Positions 1 to 11,400 of a DNA stretch of 64,000 nucleotides are shown one piece after another. The position numbers were made by a program, and so were the translations under genes. Source of the DNA: Phalacrocorax aristotelis (lineage: Eukaryota; Chordata; Aves; Suliformes; Phalacrocoracidae); NCBI RefSeq assembly GCF_949628215.1, contig NC_134276.1, positions 67,620,233 through 67,684,232 of the forward strand, given 5' to 3'. Within the stretch, counting starts at the first letter, position 1. Every line of letters begins with the position of its first letter. Under the pieces are notes generated by a model. It was not told the origin of the DNA and ran no database searches. It saw only the letters and a program-made list of their open reading frames with translations.

Positions 1-434
1 ATCAGCTTCCCTGCCAAAGGAAGCCTACAATGTGACTGGGGTGACCTCTATTTTCACCTCTATGGCCAAACTCTCCCTTAGTGGTAAAATCCAGAGGTTA
101 GTGAAATTATACTGGGTATGCATTAGTCCCGCTGCATTTTTAGAGAAGATGGAAGAACACCAAATCAGAACAGGCGTTAACATGAGTCACTGTACAAAAA
201 TAGCCCTTCTGAAAACATAACAATGACCCTGTCTACACCAGGAAAATGTTCTCACTGTTGCTTAAAGTAATTGGCAACACTGGAAACCTCAGCCAAAAGG
301 GCCTGCCAAATGCTTCTGTTTGTTTTGCTTGAGCTCTAGGTCAGGTAAGCCTGATCAGCACCGAATCTAATCAAAATCATGCTTGAGCTCTAGTGGCAGC
401 AGATAAAAGACAGTCTACAGAAGGACTGTTTGTG

Positions 435-543
435 TTCCTGGGCAACTGGCTTTTGGTGGCCCTGCCTGAGCAGGGGGGTTGGACCAGATCACCTTCAGGG
501 GTGCCCTCCAAACTCAACCACCCTGTGATTCTGTGATTCTGTG
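435..543 (+). mobile_element. CR1 LINE 3'-end fragment
   Basis: The piece has the standard CR1 3' tail wording: a CAGGGGGGTTGGACCAGATC-type segment, then a CCTTC..TCCAAACTCAACC-type segment, then repeated GTGATTCT units ending near 543. It is strongly 5'-truncated and lies in GAS6 intron 2, antisense to the gene. Confidence 0.85.
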
Positions 544-1668
544 ACTGCAACACTGCTAACACTGAAAGACCTCACAGACTTGTATTAGCAATGGTGATTT
601 CTAAAAAAGCACTTTCTTAGTTACCTAGTTACCTCTTAGAGAGCAGTGACAGCTCCCACATTATGCCCTTTTCTCTTTTCCGTATAATGACTCTCCCTTT
701 GCCTATTTCTATCAGGACTGAATGTTTGTCTTGGGCATGGCCGGACCTCCTTGTTTATAAATGTACTTCATGTTTCCACACCGCAGGCGTGCACTACCCT
801 TGCAAAGAAATGGCCACTACCAACCATGATTAGCTATAATTTAGTGTTTGACTTGAGTTTGCTTTTATACCGACAGCTGTTTAACTGTTATAACCTGAGA
901 ATGCAAACCTCATTAATACTCAAGAGCTCTCTGCATTTTTTTAAACTCAGCCCTAGGCTTTTGATGCATAGCAAATCTCATGCTGAATGATGAGGCCTTC
1001 CTCCCATCCGATGTAATTAAACAGTCCTACAGTTTAGAATTTTAAATATATAGAACCTATAGTTGTAGATTTACACTCAAATCAGTGCCACGTCACCTGC
1101 ACAAGCTTTTCTTCTCTTTGTGAGGAACCCTACACTCAGCCAGGTTAGTTTGCTTCCTACTTTGCTTTGGGGCAGCATGCATTCTCTGTGCAAGGAGCAA
1201 AGAGAACTTCTCTCCAGAATTTGGCAAGTGAGGCTTTAGAGAAGCAAGCAGGTCTTGTTACAATCCAAAACCAGCCTCGAGGTCTCATCTCCTACCACCA
1301 GAGTTACTGTTGTTTAGGTAGCTTTTAGATTTTGTCTCCGTTTGCAGAGTATCCGCTTCACTGTCCAGCTAGTCTGCTGCACAAAGACTACAACTGCCCC
1401 TTTGACCAAGTTGTTCATCTTTCCAAACAAGAAGCATTCAGGACCACCATTTTTTGCATCACCTGTTGCATAGAGACTAGGCATCTCTGCAGAATCCTGG
1501 AGACTGGAAACAAAAAACATCTATTGTCATAGCTTCCCCCACCCTCTTCTGAGAGGCAGGACTATTTCCCAACAGTGTACTGAGGTGCCACTTCAGCAAA
1601 AGATGTTGCTCTGCAATGAGGAAAAACCCACCAATTATTAGAATGCACAATTACAGGGAAAAAAATAA

Positions 1669-1707
1669 TGAAAGGAAAGGAAAGGAAAGAAGGAGAAAAA
1701 AGAAGTT
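1669..1707 (+). repeat. GAAAG-rich simple repeat
   Basis: Three to four tandem GAAAG units are followed by purine-only sequence up to about 1707. Confidence 0.7.
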
Positions 1708-4397
1708 CCTGTATGTCACAGCCAAGCAAAACACAGATACTTCACATTTGTGGAGATAAAGGGGGCACAGCGACATGATTTCTATATGCAGCCTGAGGCA
1801 GGGTTTGATTGGACAGCAACGGTGTGAAATGGATGCAACTGATGCCAAGGGCCAAATATTCCAACAAAAATAATTTGTAGAGTGATTCCAATGAGTTGGT
1901 TGCATGTGCTTTTAAGTTACTCTTAATGCAATCCAATCACAAATGCCTTGAGGATGCTTCAGGATTGAAAGGGTACTTTCCCTCCAGTTCTTATTTGAAA
2001 AGAGGATCCCAATTTGATAACAGATCTTCACTGGGTGTTACTTGTTTGAATCCTTACTTGTTGCAATAGCTGCAGTACCTGTACGTGTGGTTAAACTAAC
2101 ACTAAGAAACGTAAGACAAATTAAGCAAACAAGGATCTGACAAAACACCTAGCGTATGTAAAAGGCTGCCTACTTTCAACATCCTATATTGTGCCACCTC
2201 TCCGCAATTATTTAAGCCTACTTAAAATAGAACACATTATATATCGCACCCAACACGATATGAAAGTTTGTGATTTCTTTTATAGGCTCTGTAACATTTT
2301 AACCACTGAAGTGAAAAAATACTGTATTTTTCCCCCTCCTGTAATCTAATTATATGGTTTCTTAGGATTTTGCCTACCTGCAGAGGTTGCAACTCACAGT
2401 TACAGCCACTTTAAGGCATCACTGGATTTAGCCTCAGAGGGGACAGGCAAGTGAGGAATAGGGAAGTGACATCTGAGACAACACTAGGGCCTTGTGACAG
2501 AATCTGATCTCATACTTCCCTGTTCATTTTACTGAACATTTATTCCCTTATACATTTATTATTTTAATAACTAAGTAACTTCTGCTTTTTTGTTCCTGTC
2601 CTAATTGTTTTCTGGAATTGAACTAGAACTCCCTGTTCCAGAAGTCGGTCAAATGTGGTAGCTCTCCAGATGCACATGATTTTGTACAGTGCAAGCACGA
2701 CCCATTCTCCTTTTATCTCTTCATTTATGCACCCTTCTGGTGTGCAGAGTGACGACAACACCAGCACTTCACTCCCTTCCTGGGTATCCTCCTTGCTTTC
2801 CACCCTTGTTCTTCCTCTGGGTCCCACTGCTGATGCTCAAAGGATCAGGAAGAAAACCCAAATCAATAAATAAGGAAACTCCCCCACAGACACATGCATG
2901 TGTGGAGAGCCTCTAGAACAGCAGGTCATAACAAAACTGTGATGAAGGTACAGATATGGAAAGGAGACCTGCTGAAAAGCTTACATCAGATTCTCCAAGA
3001 CCTGGTTATTCGTCCCCTTCTTTGACAGCATGAGCTCTGATCACCCTTTCTGCTTCTCCTCTTGCACCTGGCCTTCCCATCCTAAACCTACACTGTCATT
3101 TGCAATGTGTTGGTGCAACCCTTTGTGAAGCTGCATGGTGAACTGGAGCAGAGAACTGATCCAGCTGCAAAATGATCATTTTTCTCTGCAGGCTGCTTTT
3201 CTTTAGATCAGTTCCCTAAATCGGTTCATGCAGTTGCACAAATTGCTGTGCAGGCAGTGTAAACAGAATAAGCAAAGGGTTTGGTTACACCAACTAGATC
3301 AGCTGAGCTCCCAAATATGAAACCAAAGCCTAGCCTAAAAATATTGTAAGTGGAGGCGAAGTAAACCTCCCTACTATATTTCTTCTCAGTTTCTTCTAAA
3401 TCTCTGATGCTGTTTCCTTGATCTTCATACTTATTGGAAAGTAATTGCTTGTAATTCATTAAGTTCACTTAGAGTTTGGAGCACGCATGAACCACAATTG
3501 CAATTTTTACAGATTCAATGCTTCTCTTACCCGAATCTCATGCAGCTGTACTAACAAACTGTATTAATTCCCAGTAGGCTGCTCCTCTTTTTTTTTTTCA
3601 ATTTAAAAAGAACATGAATGAGCCCACAGCCACAAAACTGTTTTCTTATGTTTAATTGGCTTTTTCCCCTCTCATCTATTTGTTAAAACCTATTGTGTTC
3701 CTCTAAAAAACTGACTTAACCTACCTTTATCTGCTTTTTCCATTATCTTCCATCCTGACGCAAACGTTATAATCCCCCTGTTTCAATTTACCATTCTCAA
3801 CATCTTTTTCCATCCTATCTTCAAACAGCCCCTCAGTATAATATTCACCACTTTTGTTTTCTCTTGTTCCTCCCCTCCTGCTGCACAGGAGATTTAACAA
3901 GTAGTATTTTCATGATGTGCTGTTTCAATATTTCCAGGTCTATTCTGAACTTCTGGGCTAAACCCACACGAGGAGAAACAGATAAAGATCAAGTGTGCCT
4001 GAGTCCAGCAGAGTTGATGGAGCTGTGTCTGTTTCCACCAACAGCAAACTTTGCCCACCCTTCTCAATAACTTTTGATACAGCAGCATTTAGCTAATAAA
4101 TGTATGACTTGCCTTCTAAGGCAGGCAGGAGTATTTTTGTCACCCTCCTGCTACTGAACTCCACCACCAGAAACAAATTCCCTGTCTGTACCGCCAAGTA
4201 GATAGACGCATCCTCCTCCCCAGTCCCAATCTGTTTACCTCCCAGATCAGTTAGACTCACTGGATTTTGGTACAACGGCCTCCCATCCTGTGTTTCCTTT
4301 ATAAGAAACTAGAGGGAGAAGGAAGAAAAGGAAGGGAGAAAGCTGGTGCTTACCCAGATCTCATTCCAGCAGAGTGGGGATACTACTGTGGCATATA

Positions 4398-4751
4398 TCA
4401 TAGAATCAGAGAATCATAGAATCATTTAGGTTGGCAAAGACCTTTAAGATCATGAAGCCCAACTGTTAACCTAGCACTGCCAAGGCCACCACTAAACCAT
4501 GCCCCTAAGCACCACATCCAAATGTCTTTTAAATACCTCCAGGGATGGTGACTCAGCCACTTCCTTAGGCAGCCTGGTCCACTGCTTGACAACCCTTTCT
4601 GTGAAGGAATTTTTCCTAATTTCCAATCTAAACCTCCCCTGACGAAACTTGAGGCCATTTCCTCTCGTCCTATTGCTTGTTACTTGGGAGAAGAGACTGA
4701 CACCCACCTCACTACAACCTCCTTTCAGGTAGTTGCAGAGAGCAGTAAGGT
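4398..4751 (-). mobile_element. CR1 LINE 3' fragment (about 350 bp, minus strand)
   Basis: On the plus strand it begins with the inverted tail (TCATAGAATC units). It continues through the conserved CR1 3' segment and the end of ORF2, read on the minus strand. The translated remnant includes [20 protein letters not shown], followed by a V-x-W-RLP segment and a [11 protein letters not shown] segment. The copy is truncated near 4751 and has several indels. It lies in the sense direction inside GAS6 intron 2. Confidence 0.92.
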
Positions 4752-5645
4752 GGCACTCAAACTTTTCTACTTCCTTCTTCTCTCCTTCAAGCCATTCCTG
4801 GACAAAAGTCTAAATCTCCCTGTATTTTCTTTCATGAAATCTATTGAGCAGGTACCACTGTGCCTGGGAATCCAATTCTTCCATATACTCAGTCCAAGCA
4901 GGTTAAATCATCAGCACAGAGCTCTCCAGTAACTCTTTCCTCTCTCAGATGAATTCTGCACCAAGAAGAGATACAGAAATTTATGCCAGCTATAGATCTA
5001 GCCCTTGTTCAACGCTGCCAAAATGACATAACAAATGGGTATATTAAGAATTTTCATAGCAAGTAAATCTATATTTTTGCCTGGATCTAGAAAGGAATAT
5101 TCTATACAGGGTTGATGACATCTGTGTTTAAAGAGTATATCAGTATTTTTAATGTCTAGACTACACAACATGCACTAAATTACTCAAAGAAATTTTATAC
5201 CGCTTAACTCTCCCAGCAACTCCTCTTATCCCCCTACATGCCTTCGTACTTTTCTGATTAGTATTTACAAATACGTATCTACCTTGCTATTCTTAGAAAT
5301 AAGACCTAAATATTGTCTGCCAAGGACCCCTCCTAAAAGATCAGAGTAAAGTTTGGATGACTCTAGTCCAGGCATCCACCTCATCTTTGTTATCACGACA
5401 ATCTCATGTAATGGAAGAAATAAAGAAATTAAACCAATGAGCCAGTAACACTGTGAAACACAACCAAACTGACCATCATTGCACCCTATTTATTACTTCA
5501 TCTGCATTTCAGCTTCTCAATAAGCCCAGACTAGCAAAAAGAATGCTGACGTTGCTGGATGTTTTGTTAGGATCAGTAATTTTCAAGACATGACTGCAAA
5601 AAGCCCCGAAAAGCCTGGTCAGGTCTCCCTGCTGCCCTTGCTATG

Positions 5646-5699
5646 AGTTGACTAAAGACCTCCTGAGTCCCTCTCAGCCTGAATTACCCTGTGATTCTC
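5646..5699 (+). mobile_element. Small degraded CR1 3'-tail fragment
   Basis: The stretch GTTGACTAAAGACCTCCTGA, then CCCTCTCAGCCTGAATTA, then CTGTGATTCT follows the order of CR1 3' tails (GGACTAGATGACCTCCTGAG, CCCTTCCAACC, then TGATTCT). About 55 bases are recognisable. Confidence 0.6.
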
Positions 5700-6973
5700 T
5701 GCCAGTGTTTGTGTATCTGAGAAGCCATAGATTTTAACAGGAGTTTGGATCCAAGTTGCTCAAAAAGCAAGAGAACCCTTCGTGTGCATGCCTATGAATC
5801 AGATGTTCCTTCTGCACATGTCTGAAAAAAAGCTGGCTTTCCATGGTACTCTATTGAGGGATGAATCCATAAACAGTAAACACAGGTGGCCAGGCTGACC
5901 GACATCAGCATTTTTGGTGGGCCTAACACCTTTCAAAGTATTCAGCATGGCAATTTCAACGGTGACCTGCAGGAAGACCAGTAATTCTTCAACTGCAACA
6001 ACAGCAAGCAAGATGTGCAGTGCCAGATGCTGCACTGATAAACTATGGTGCCAAATGATGAGGTTGCATCCAAATACCTTCCCTATGCTGAGCCTTTCGA
6101 AACAGAGAAACTCCTTGCACAAGGACACATTTTTGCTGTATTTATTCTTTAGTGAAATCCAATGTTTCCAAGAGCACCAGAAACCACGGTCCCTCTAATT
6201 TACATGCTTGAATGACCACATTTTAGAACAGGTCAACCAAATTCCAGAGCAGTTTATCAGTCAGTTAACAAGCTGTAATACCTTGACGGCATACCAAGGT
6301 CAAATATTTCTGCAGTGCTGCTTTTTATAAGGCCTCATCCACATTTTAAATAAGATAATGTTCTTATCTTTATATCCAAGGTATTTTGCAACTTCATCCC
6401 TTCTATCACACCTACCATATCTTTTTAATAGATCACATTTAGAAACAGTCCTCATACCTCCCATGAACATGTTTTCCATCCTTATTTTTTTCCCACCACA
6501 TTATCTTTTCATTTTTCTGTTTGGTATCTCTCACATAAATGTAATTATAAAACAGGAACCACCCCAGAACTCTGCAGTAATATCTAATGATGTTATAATC
6601 AGCTTCATAAAAAAAGATAGGCCGCAAGACTCATTAACCTCGGCTCACACTTGTTTTTACCATGTATAGTCATACAAATAGCACAAACTGAGTTTTGGTC
6701 CGCCTCCTAAAAAAAAAAGAAACAATCTAAAAATGTTTCAATTGATCTTCCTTCCTCCAGTCTGGGCGAGCTGATATTTATATTTTCCGTAACATAAAAG
6801 ACAAAAGCTGCAGTGGCCTACAAATGAATGGCTATTTAGCCCTGCCTAATACACTATTCTTAGCAGTTGATGTAAGTAATCACACATGTGGCAACACCCG
6901 CATTCAGGTTTCAGAGAATGTGTATCTTCTGCTGATGGCTTGCAGGTGTTGCTTTGGAAAGCTGATCACCGAA

Positions 6974-7069
6974 GCAAGGGAAGGCACAGAAAAAGGGTAT
7001 AGACCAGTCAATAGGAATGAAAAGTCACTTACCTATACCAGAGCGCTCTTTTTCCGTGCCTTCCATTGC
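6974..7069 (-). other. Long imperfect hairpin in GAS6 intron 2
   Basis: Bases 6974-6995 pair with 7048-7069 (20 of 22 positions complementary). Bases 6996-7002 pair perfectly with 7033-7039. An 8-base bulge lies in the right arm and the terminal loop is 30 bases. Read in the GAS6 sense, one of the two mismatches becomes a G-U pair. No coding potential or known RNA family is recognised. Confidence 0.7.
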
Positions 7070-9338
7070 TGCAGTAGGTATCTTTCCGTGAAATGTTATT
7101 CTTGGCTAGCTGTTGTAACTGGCCGGACCAAGCTATGTTTTAACCTGGGAAGCATCATGTAACCTACACTGCAGCCTTGCTTCATTCTACCTGAACTTCT
7201 GAGGCTGCCTGATTGAACAAGTTAATGTGATTTCATATGACAGCTTTAAGACATAGGTTTTGAAATTAGGCCGTGAAACTCTTCACACAACTGCAAAAGA
7301 ATTAAGAATGGCAAGGTTTGTAAGGAAGACTCATACATTTCATTAGATCATCTGATGGGGGACAGGGAAGAGAGACAACGCTTTTGTGCTCCCATGGCAA
7401 GCCTTTCTTGAGGTCGAACAGAGAAGCAGCAAGCTATTAACTAAGCTCATATTAACTTTCAGTTGTCAAGGCCGCAAGACCATTGCTCCCATGGGACAGT
7501 AAACAGCCAAATGCCTACATTTGTGCTCATCCGGTGCTTTAAAGCATGAAACCCAGGAGATGTGGACAGACCTGAAAGGCCAGATCAGCAGCACGCTTGC
7601 CTACTACAAGGTTAGCCATGGGGCTCAACGCAGGGCAAAAAGTGCCGTAGCTATTCTTTCTGCTATGACCTAAGTAGTTAATCACAGTGACCAGGTTCAG
7701 CAGGCAGAGACAAAAATGCCAGCCTTCCTCAACTACAAGGAAACATCAGCTGTCAACAATAATACGTACGTTTCCCAAGTCAATAAAAAGTCCTCACTTT
7801 ACCAGCATGGACCAGCTGCAGCCTGACAATACGCTGAAGCGTGACTGCAGTTACTGTAATTCTTCAAACTGCTAGGTGTTCTTTATCAACAGTTTTCAAC
7901 TTTCCTGTCTCAGCGAGCTTCCTTCTTCTGTCAGTCACCAGGACAGGACATACTAGGCAGCATCAGTGAAATGACAGCATGATAATTCCCTGGTGTTTAA
8001 GAAACACGTCCATAACCTCAGGTGCGTATTAGAGAGATATGAAAAGATCAAGTCAGATGGAAATGCAGATGAGGAAAATACTCTGCCCATCAAATCTGCA
8101 GATACTGCCAGAGGAGTAGTCTCTTACGCCTTACAAAGCACTGAAGGCTTCCAATGTGTCGAGTAATAACAGCCCACATACATGACCTCTGTCACCATGC
8201 ATTAGAAAACTGCTACTGAACAGCAGCTGCCGCTTTCCTGTCACCCACTGACTGCAAAATGGATAGGAAGGGCCATAAAGCTCCCTGACAGGCGGTGGCA
8301 CACTTGCTTCCCAGTCAAATTGAAGCAAAGTAACAGCAAGGAGCAGGGCATACTGCATGTAACAAGCAAGTTCACAACTCTTGGGAGTTTTGTGCCTCAG
8401 AAAAGGTCCGATCTTATGTCACTGCAGACCTAAAGGTAAAAAATACAGTACTTTGGTGTAGAAGCACATGTAAAATAAGCAAGGGGGCACAGACACGAGA
8501 AGCTTGTCTAGCCTTAGGGATATTTCTTCAGGCGTTTTCAGAACTAGACAGAGACCTAGCAGCAGTAACGAAGGGAATGCAGCAAAAATATCAAAATCAT
8601 TTGCAATGACAGAAAGTTTACATTGTCCTGCAAAACACGCTTAAATGACATGACTGGATCTTATAGGATTTCTATTACAAATGAAAAGATTTTAAAATAA
8701 AATTATTTCACTATTTTCATTACAGTAGAACTGTATTTTTTTTTCAATATATGAAATAAGTACAGAATATTGTTAAAAACTCCTGACACATTTACACAGT
8801 CTACCACACTCTAAACTGTTCTATTAATGCATCACCTTTGACTGCTTTCTTGGCCAGAAGCCAGATAGCCAAACCGGTGGCCTCAGGTCACCTTTTTTCC
8901 AGAACGCTACAAAATTCCATTTGGGATATTTTTCCTGCATATGCTGCTATAGAGTGAATTTTCATAATGTGTTTGAAGTTATGTTATTCAACGTGAATAT
9001 GGAAATAGTTGTGCCAGCCACTCTCACCACTTTACAGTTATTCATATGCTGTATTAGCTCAGTTCTACAGAACAGAAGCAAAGGCTGCTGCAAGCAGATG
9101 TGACTACATGCACGCATAAGAGGTGTACCGTTAAACGCTGCCTGGGCAAGCGCTCCACATTAAGCTCTAAATTAAAGGGTGTCAAAAAGAAAAGCCAGCA
9201 TCACAACGGCTTTGCCATACTTAACTGCTGCCTTGTGACAACAAGCTACCGCGCTGTATATCCAGTGCTAATGAAGCACACATGTCAAGACTTGTCTGAC
9301 TGAAACATAAAACATCTCCTCAGATGAGTCCCTCCCTT

Positions 9339-9410
9339 GCCTGTGGTGTGTGTCTCTGTGTGTACACACTGCTTCTTTCTCCCTCTCTCTCTCTGCCCTA
9401 TCTTCTCCCT
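9339..9410 (+). repeat. GT-rich then TC-rich low-complexity stretch
   Basis: A GTGTGTGTCTCTGTGTGTAC-like segment is followed by a CTCTCTCT pyrimidine run. It is an interrupted simple repeat. Confidence 0.6.
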
Positions 9411-10339
9411 AGAGCATCATACCATTAACAGGAACACACTGTGCAATATCAACCTTCAGTCTGAACACTGAGAAAATCCACTTCCCAGTGCTAAATCAAT
9501 GCCAGAAAATCTCTGCAACGAGAACAGCCTATCCAAAACAGTGCAGAGAGGAGGTGTAAAGTAATTGGAAGAGAAAGCCAAGCTTAGTAAAGCAACACAA
9601 CTGATCCCACATACTGTCCAAAGTGAGAAGAGGACTGAAGTGAAAGTCAGCCTTGAGAAGACTCTCAAGAAAAGTCAGCTCTGTGTGCGGTGCACAGGCT
9701 GCAACCCTGTGAACCCACGCTTCGTGTTGGAAGCACAGCAGTACCATGTACCCACACACGTGCTCTCCTGCTGTCTGCATGTAGTGACAGGTCCTGAACC
9801 TACTGGTTCCAAAACACTAACCAAGCCGAATACGGCCCAAAAAGGATAAAGTGTGTTTATGACATACTATTTCTGAGAAGCCTCTATTCTGACACATGCC
9901 ACAACATCAAGGGAATTTTAAATACAGCTGGGATGGGAGGGTGAAGGAAAGAGGGACAATGGGGTGTCCAGATGGAGAAGCCACAGCATTACGGCGCACT
10001 GGTCTTGCTTCAAGGATTTACACCACAGGTGAATAAGGCCCTTCCACTCTTCGGTGACAGAAGCCGTGCTGGCAGGCACCAGGCTGGGCGCTCACCCAGA
10101 CCATCCCCACTGAGGCATTTCTAACTGGATGCGGCCCTTGTGCAGGCTGAGCGCTAGTTATGCCATGTGGCTTCGGGTCTTTCACCTAATGGTTCTGGTA
10201 CCTCCTCCTCCTCCTCCTCCCAAGGGCTTCCCCAGCTGTGCAGGCAGCTGGCATCCAGCTGCAGATGGATGGAGGGCGACCAGGAGGGGAGAGCCGCACA
10301 ACCCACCAAAATCTCTCTGCGGCGGCTTTGCCCCCTTAC

Positions 10340-10506
10340 CGTCTCGGGGTCGTTCTCAAACACCTCCCGGGCCTCTTCCTTGCTGCAGTGCTCCTCCACG
10401 CACTCCCTCTCTAGGTGCCCTTGCTTGGTCTCCTCGAAGATCTGGTAGGCTCGCCGATGCCTCTGCCGCAGGAACTGGGCAGCCTCCGGGGCGCGCAGCA
10501 GCACGG
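10340..10506 (-). CDS. GAS6: GAS6 exon 2 (propeptide and Gla domain)
   Basis: This 167-base exon runs from acceptor CCCAG|CC (AG at 10508-10507, behind a pyrimidine-rich tract) to donor GTAAGG at 10339-10334. It holds two split-codon bases plus 55 codons and ends in phase 0 after ...NDPET, the usual Gla-exon boundary. Residues 1-18 form the propeptide, with Ala at -10 and a furin site RHRR. The mature N-terminus [20 protein letters not shown] is the Gla domain. It has 11 Glu in 37 residues, the Cys17-Cys22 loop and the E-x3-E-x-C motif. After vitamin K-dependent carboxylation this domain binds calcium and phosphatidylserine, which lets GAS6 bridge apoptotic membranes to TAM receptors. The Gla wording ([24 protein letters not shown]) fits GAS6 better than protein S (KQGNLEREC) or the PRRG proteins. 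No lesion is visible. The EGF and laminin-G exons are not in the window. Confidence 0.95.
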
Positions 10507-10981
10507 CTGGGCCGCCGGTCGCCGGCGGGGGTGGGCGAGGATGAGGAGGAGAGGAGCAGGAGGAAGGGGAGGCAGCGGTGAACAGCTGAGCCCGCCTGGC
10601 CGCTATGTACCGACCCCCCCCCCAACCACACAAACACCCCCCGCACACCAAACCGCCCCGCCGGTGGGCACCAAGCGCCCTCCCTGCCCGGCGCCCCGCC
10701 CGTGGGTCCGGGCGGCCTCGGCGCGGCCCCTCCGCAGCGGCGACCCCGCCACCGCCGCCGCCACCGCCGCACCGGCATCCCCCGCTGCTACCGCCGCCGC
10801 CGCCTTTCCCCACCGCAGCCCGGCCGTGAAGCTGCGCATCCCGCACCCCGTTCCAACCCAGCAGCTCCGCACCGCCCCCCCCCCCCCACCTCCGGCCCCC
10901 CTCAGACACACACGGGGCGGTGGGGGATGCTCGGCGGCGTGTGCGGGCGGAACGGACCCCCGCCACCCCCGCGGTACTCAC
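10507..10981 (-). other. GAS6: GAS6 intron 1, short and GC-rich
   Basis: This 475-base phase-1 intron lies between GTGAGT and CCCAG. It sits wholly inside the CpG island. It contains GCC/ACC triplet runs at about 10749-10803 and C homopolymers near 10613-10622 and 10867-10878, which are G-runs in the transcript. The branch and pyrimidine region near the acceptor (about 10520-10575) is rich in CCT and CTC. Long open frames across it on both strands come from GC-rich sequence lacking stop codons and are not genes. Confidence 0.8.
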
Positions 10982-11051
10982 TCTGCGAGGTGTCCGCCGC
11001 CAGCAGGACGAGCAGCAGGGCGGCCCCGAGGGGAGCCGCGGGATGCGGCAT
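10982..11051 (-). CDS. GAS6: GAS6 exon 1 coding part (start codon and signal peptide)
   Basis: This is the first coding exon of growth arrest-specific 6, a secreted vitamin K-dependent ligand of the TYRO3/AXL/MERTK receptors. The ATG at 11051-11049 has A at -3. It opens a 23-codon peptide beginning [14 protein letters not shown] with a hydrophobic core [12 protein letters not shown], a typical signal peptide that directs the protein into the ER for gamma-carboxylation. The reading ends at base 10982, one base into a codon, followed by a consensus donor GTGAGT at 10981-10976. Joining that base to exon 2 at 10506 makes a Thr codon and keeps frame into the Gla exon, which supports this start and both splice sites. 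The 5' UTR must lie above 11051, but its extent is not visible. The sequence matches human GAS6 only loosely here, as signal peptides usually do. The identity therefore rests on the in-phase join to exon 2. Confidence 0.85.
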
Positions 11052-11054
11052 GAT

Positions 11055-11074
11055 GCGGCGGCGGCGGCGGCGGC
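11055..11074 (-). repeat. GCC trinucleotide run just upstream of the GAS6 start codon
   Basis: Nearly seven uninterrupted GCG/GGC units on the plus strand read as (GCC)n in the GAS6 transcript. They end four bases before the ATG. The position is almost certainly 5' UTR. Confidence 0.9.
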
Positions 11075-11106
11075 TGGGGCCGTGCCGTGCCGTGCCGGGC
11101 CGTGCC

Positions 11107-11157
11107 GGGGGGGGGGGCCGGGCCGGGCCGGGGGGTGGGGGGGCCGGGGGGCCGGGC
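11107..11157 (+). other. G-quadruplex-prone tract in the GAS6 promoter or 5' UTR
   Basis: The plus strand holds an 11-G run, two GGG runs, a 6-G and a 7-G run split by one T, a 6-G run and a final GGG, separated by CC or T. This satisfies the G3+N1-7 pattern several times over. The G-rich strand is the template strand for GAS6. Confidence 0.75.
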
Positions 11158-11360
11158 GCTGGCGGAGCGGAGCGGGGCGGGCGGGCGGGGAGCGGCGCTG
11201 CTACTGCGGGAGCGCGGCGCCGGGGAGCCCAGCGGGGGAGCCGCGGAGCCGCTCGCCAGCCCTACCCAAAGGCTCGCCAAGTCACAGCGCCGGGCCGCGG
11301 CCGAGGGACGCACATCGCGGCGGGGCACCTGCGGGAAAGGCCGTGCCGAGCTGCGGAGAC

Positions 11361-11400
11361 GGGGGTGTTGGGGGGTGGGGTGGGGGATCGGGCCGGTGGG
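11361..11400 (+). other. Second G-quadruplex-prone tract upstream of GAS6
   Basis: Runs of 5, 6, 4, 5, 3 and 3 G occur within 40 bases with short loops. The tract is about 310 bp upstream of the start codon, on the same plus strand as the first G-tract. Confidence 0.65.

Larger units (their letters stand above)
1..10339 (-). other. GAS6: GAS6 intron 2 (partial; continues beyond the left edge)
   Basis: Everything left of the exon 2 donor should be intron 2. I looked on the minus strand for the short aromatic-stack exon (DYFYPRYL-like) and for the Cys-rich first EGF exon, and found neither. The intron is therefore at least 10.3 kb. Recognisable contents are three CR1 pieces, a GAAAG-rich stretch near 1669-1707, a GT/TC-rich simple stretch near 9339-9410 and an imperfect hairpin at 6974-7069. 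The remaining sequence (1-434, 544-4397, 4752-5645, 5700-6970, 7070-10339) shows nothing I can name. The open frames there are all short and match no family I know. Confidence 0.8.

Noticed and set aside
8113..8126. GGAGTAGTC segment as a possible reverse-strand DY... start of GAS6 exon 3
   Set aside because: The continuation on the minus strand reads DYS and not DYFYP, and there is no donor at the expected distance.
1..10339. GAS6 exon 3 (short aromatic stack) or the first EGF exon
   Set aside because: I searched the minus strand by eye for DYFYPRYL-like and Cys-rich EGF coding sequence with splice sites and found no credible match. A 25-bp exon could still be missed.
10154..10981. 275-codon minus-strand open frame across the CpG island
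   Set aside because: Only the 55 codons of GAS6 exon 2 within it are real. The rest reads through intron 1 and past the exon 2 donor GTAAGG, where GC-rich sequence lacks stop codons.
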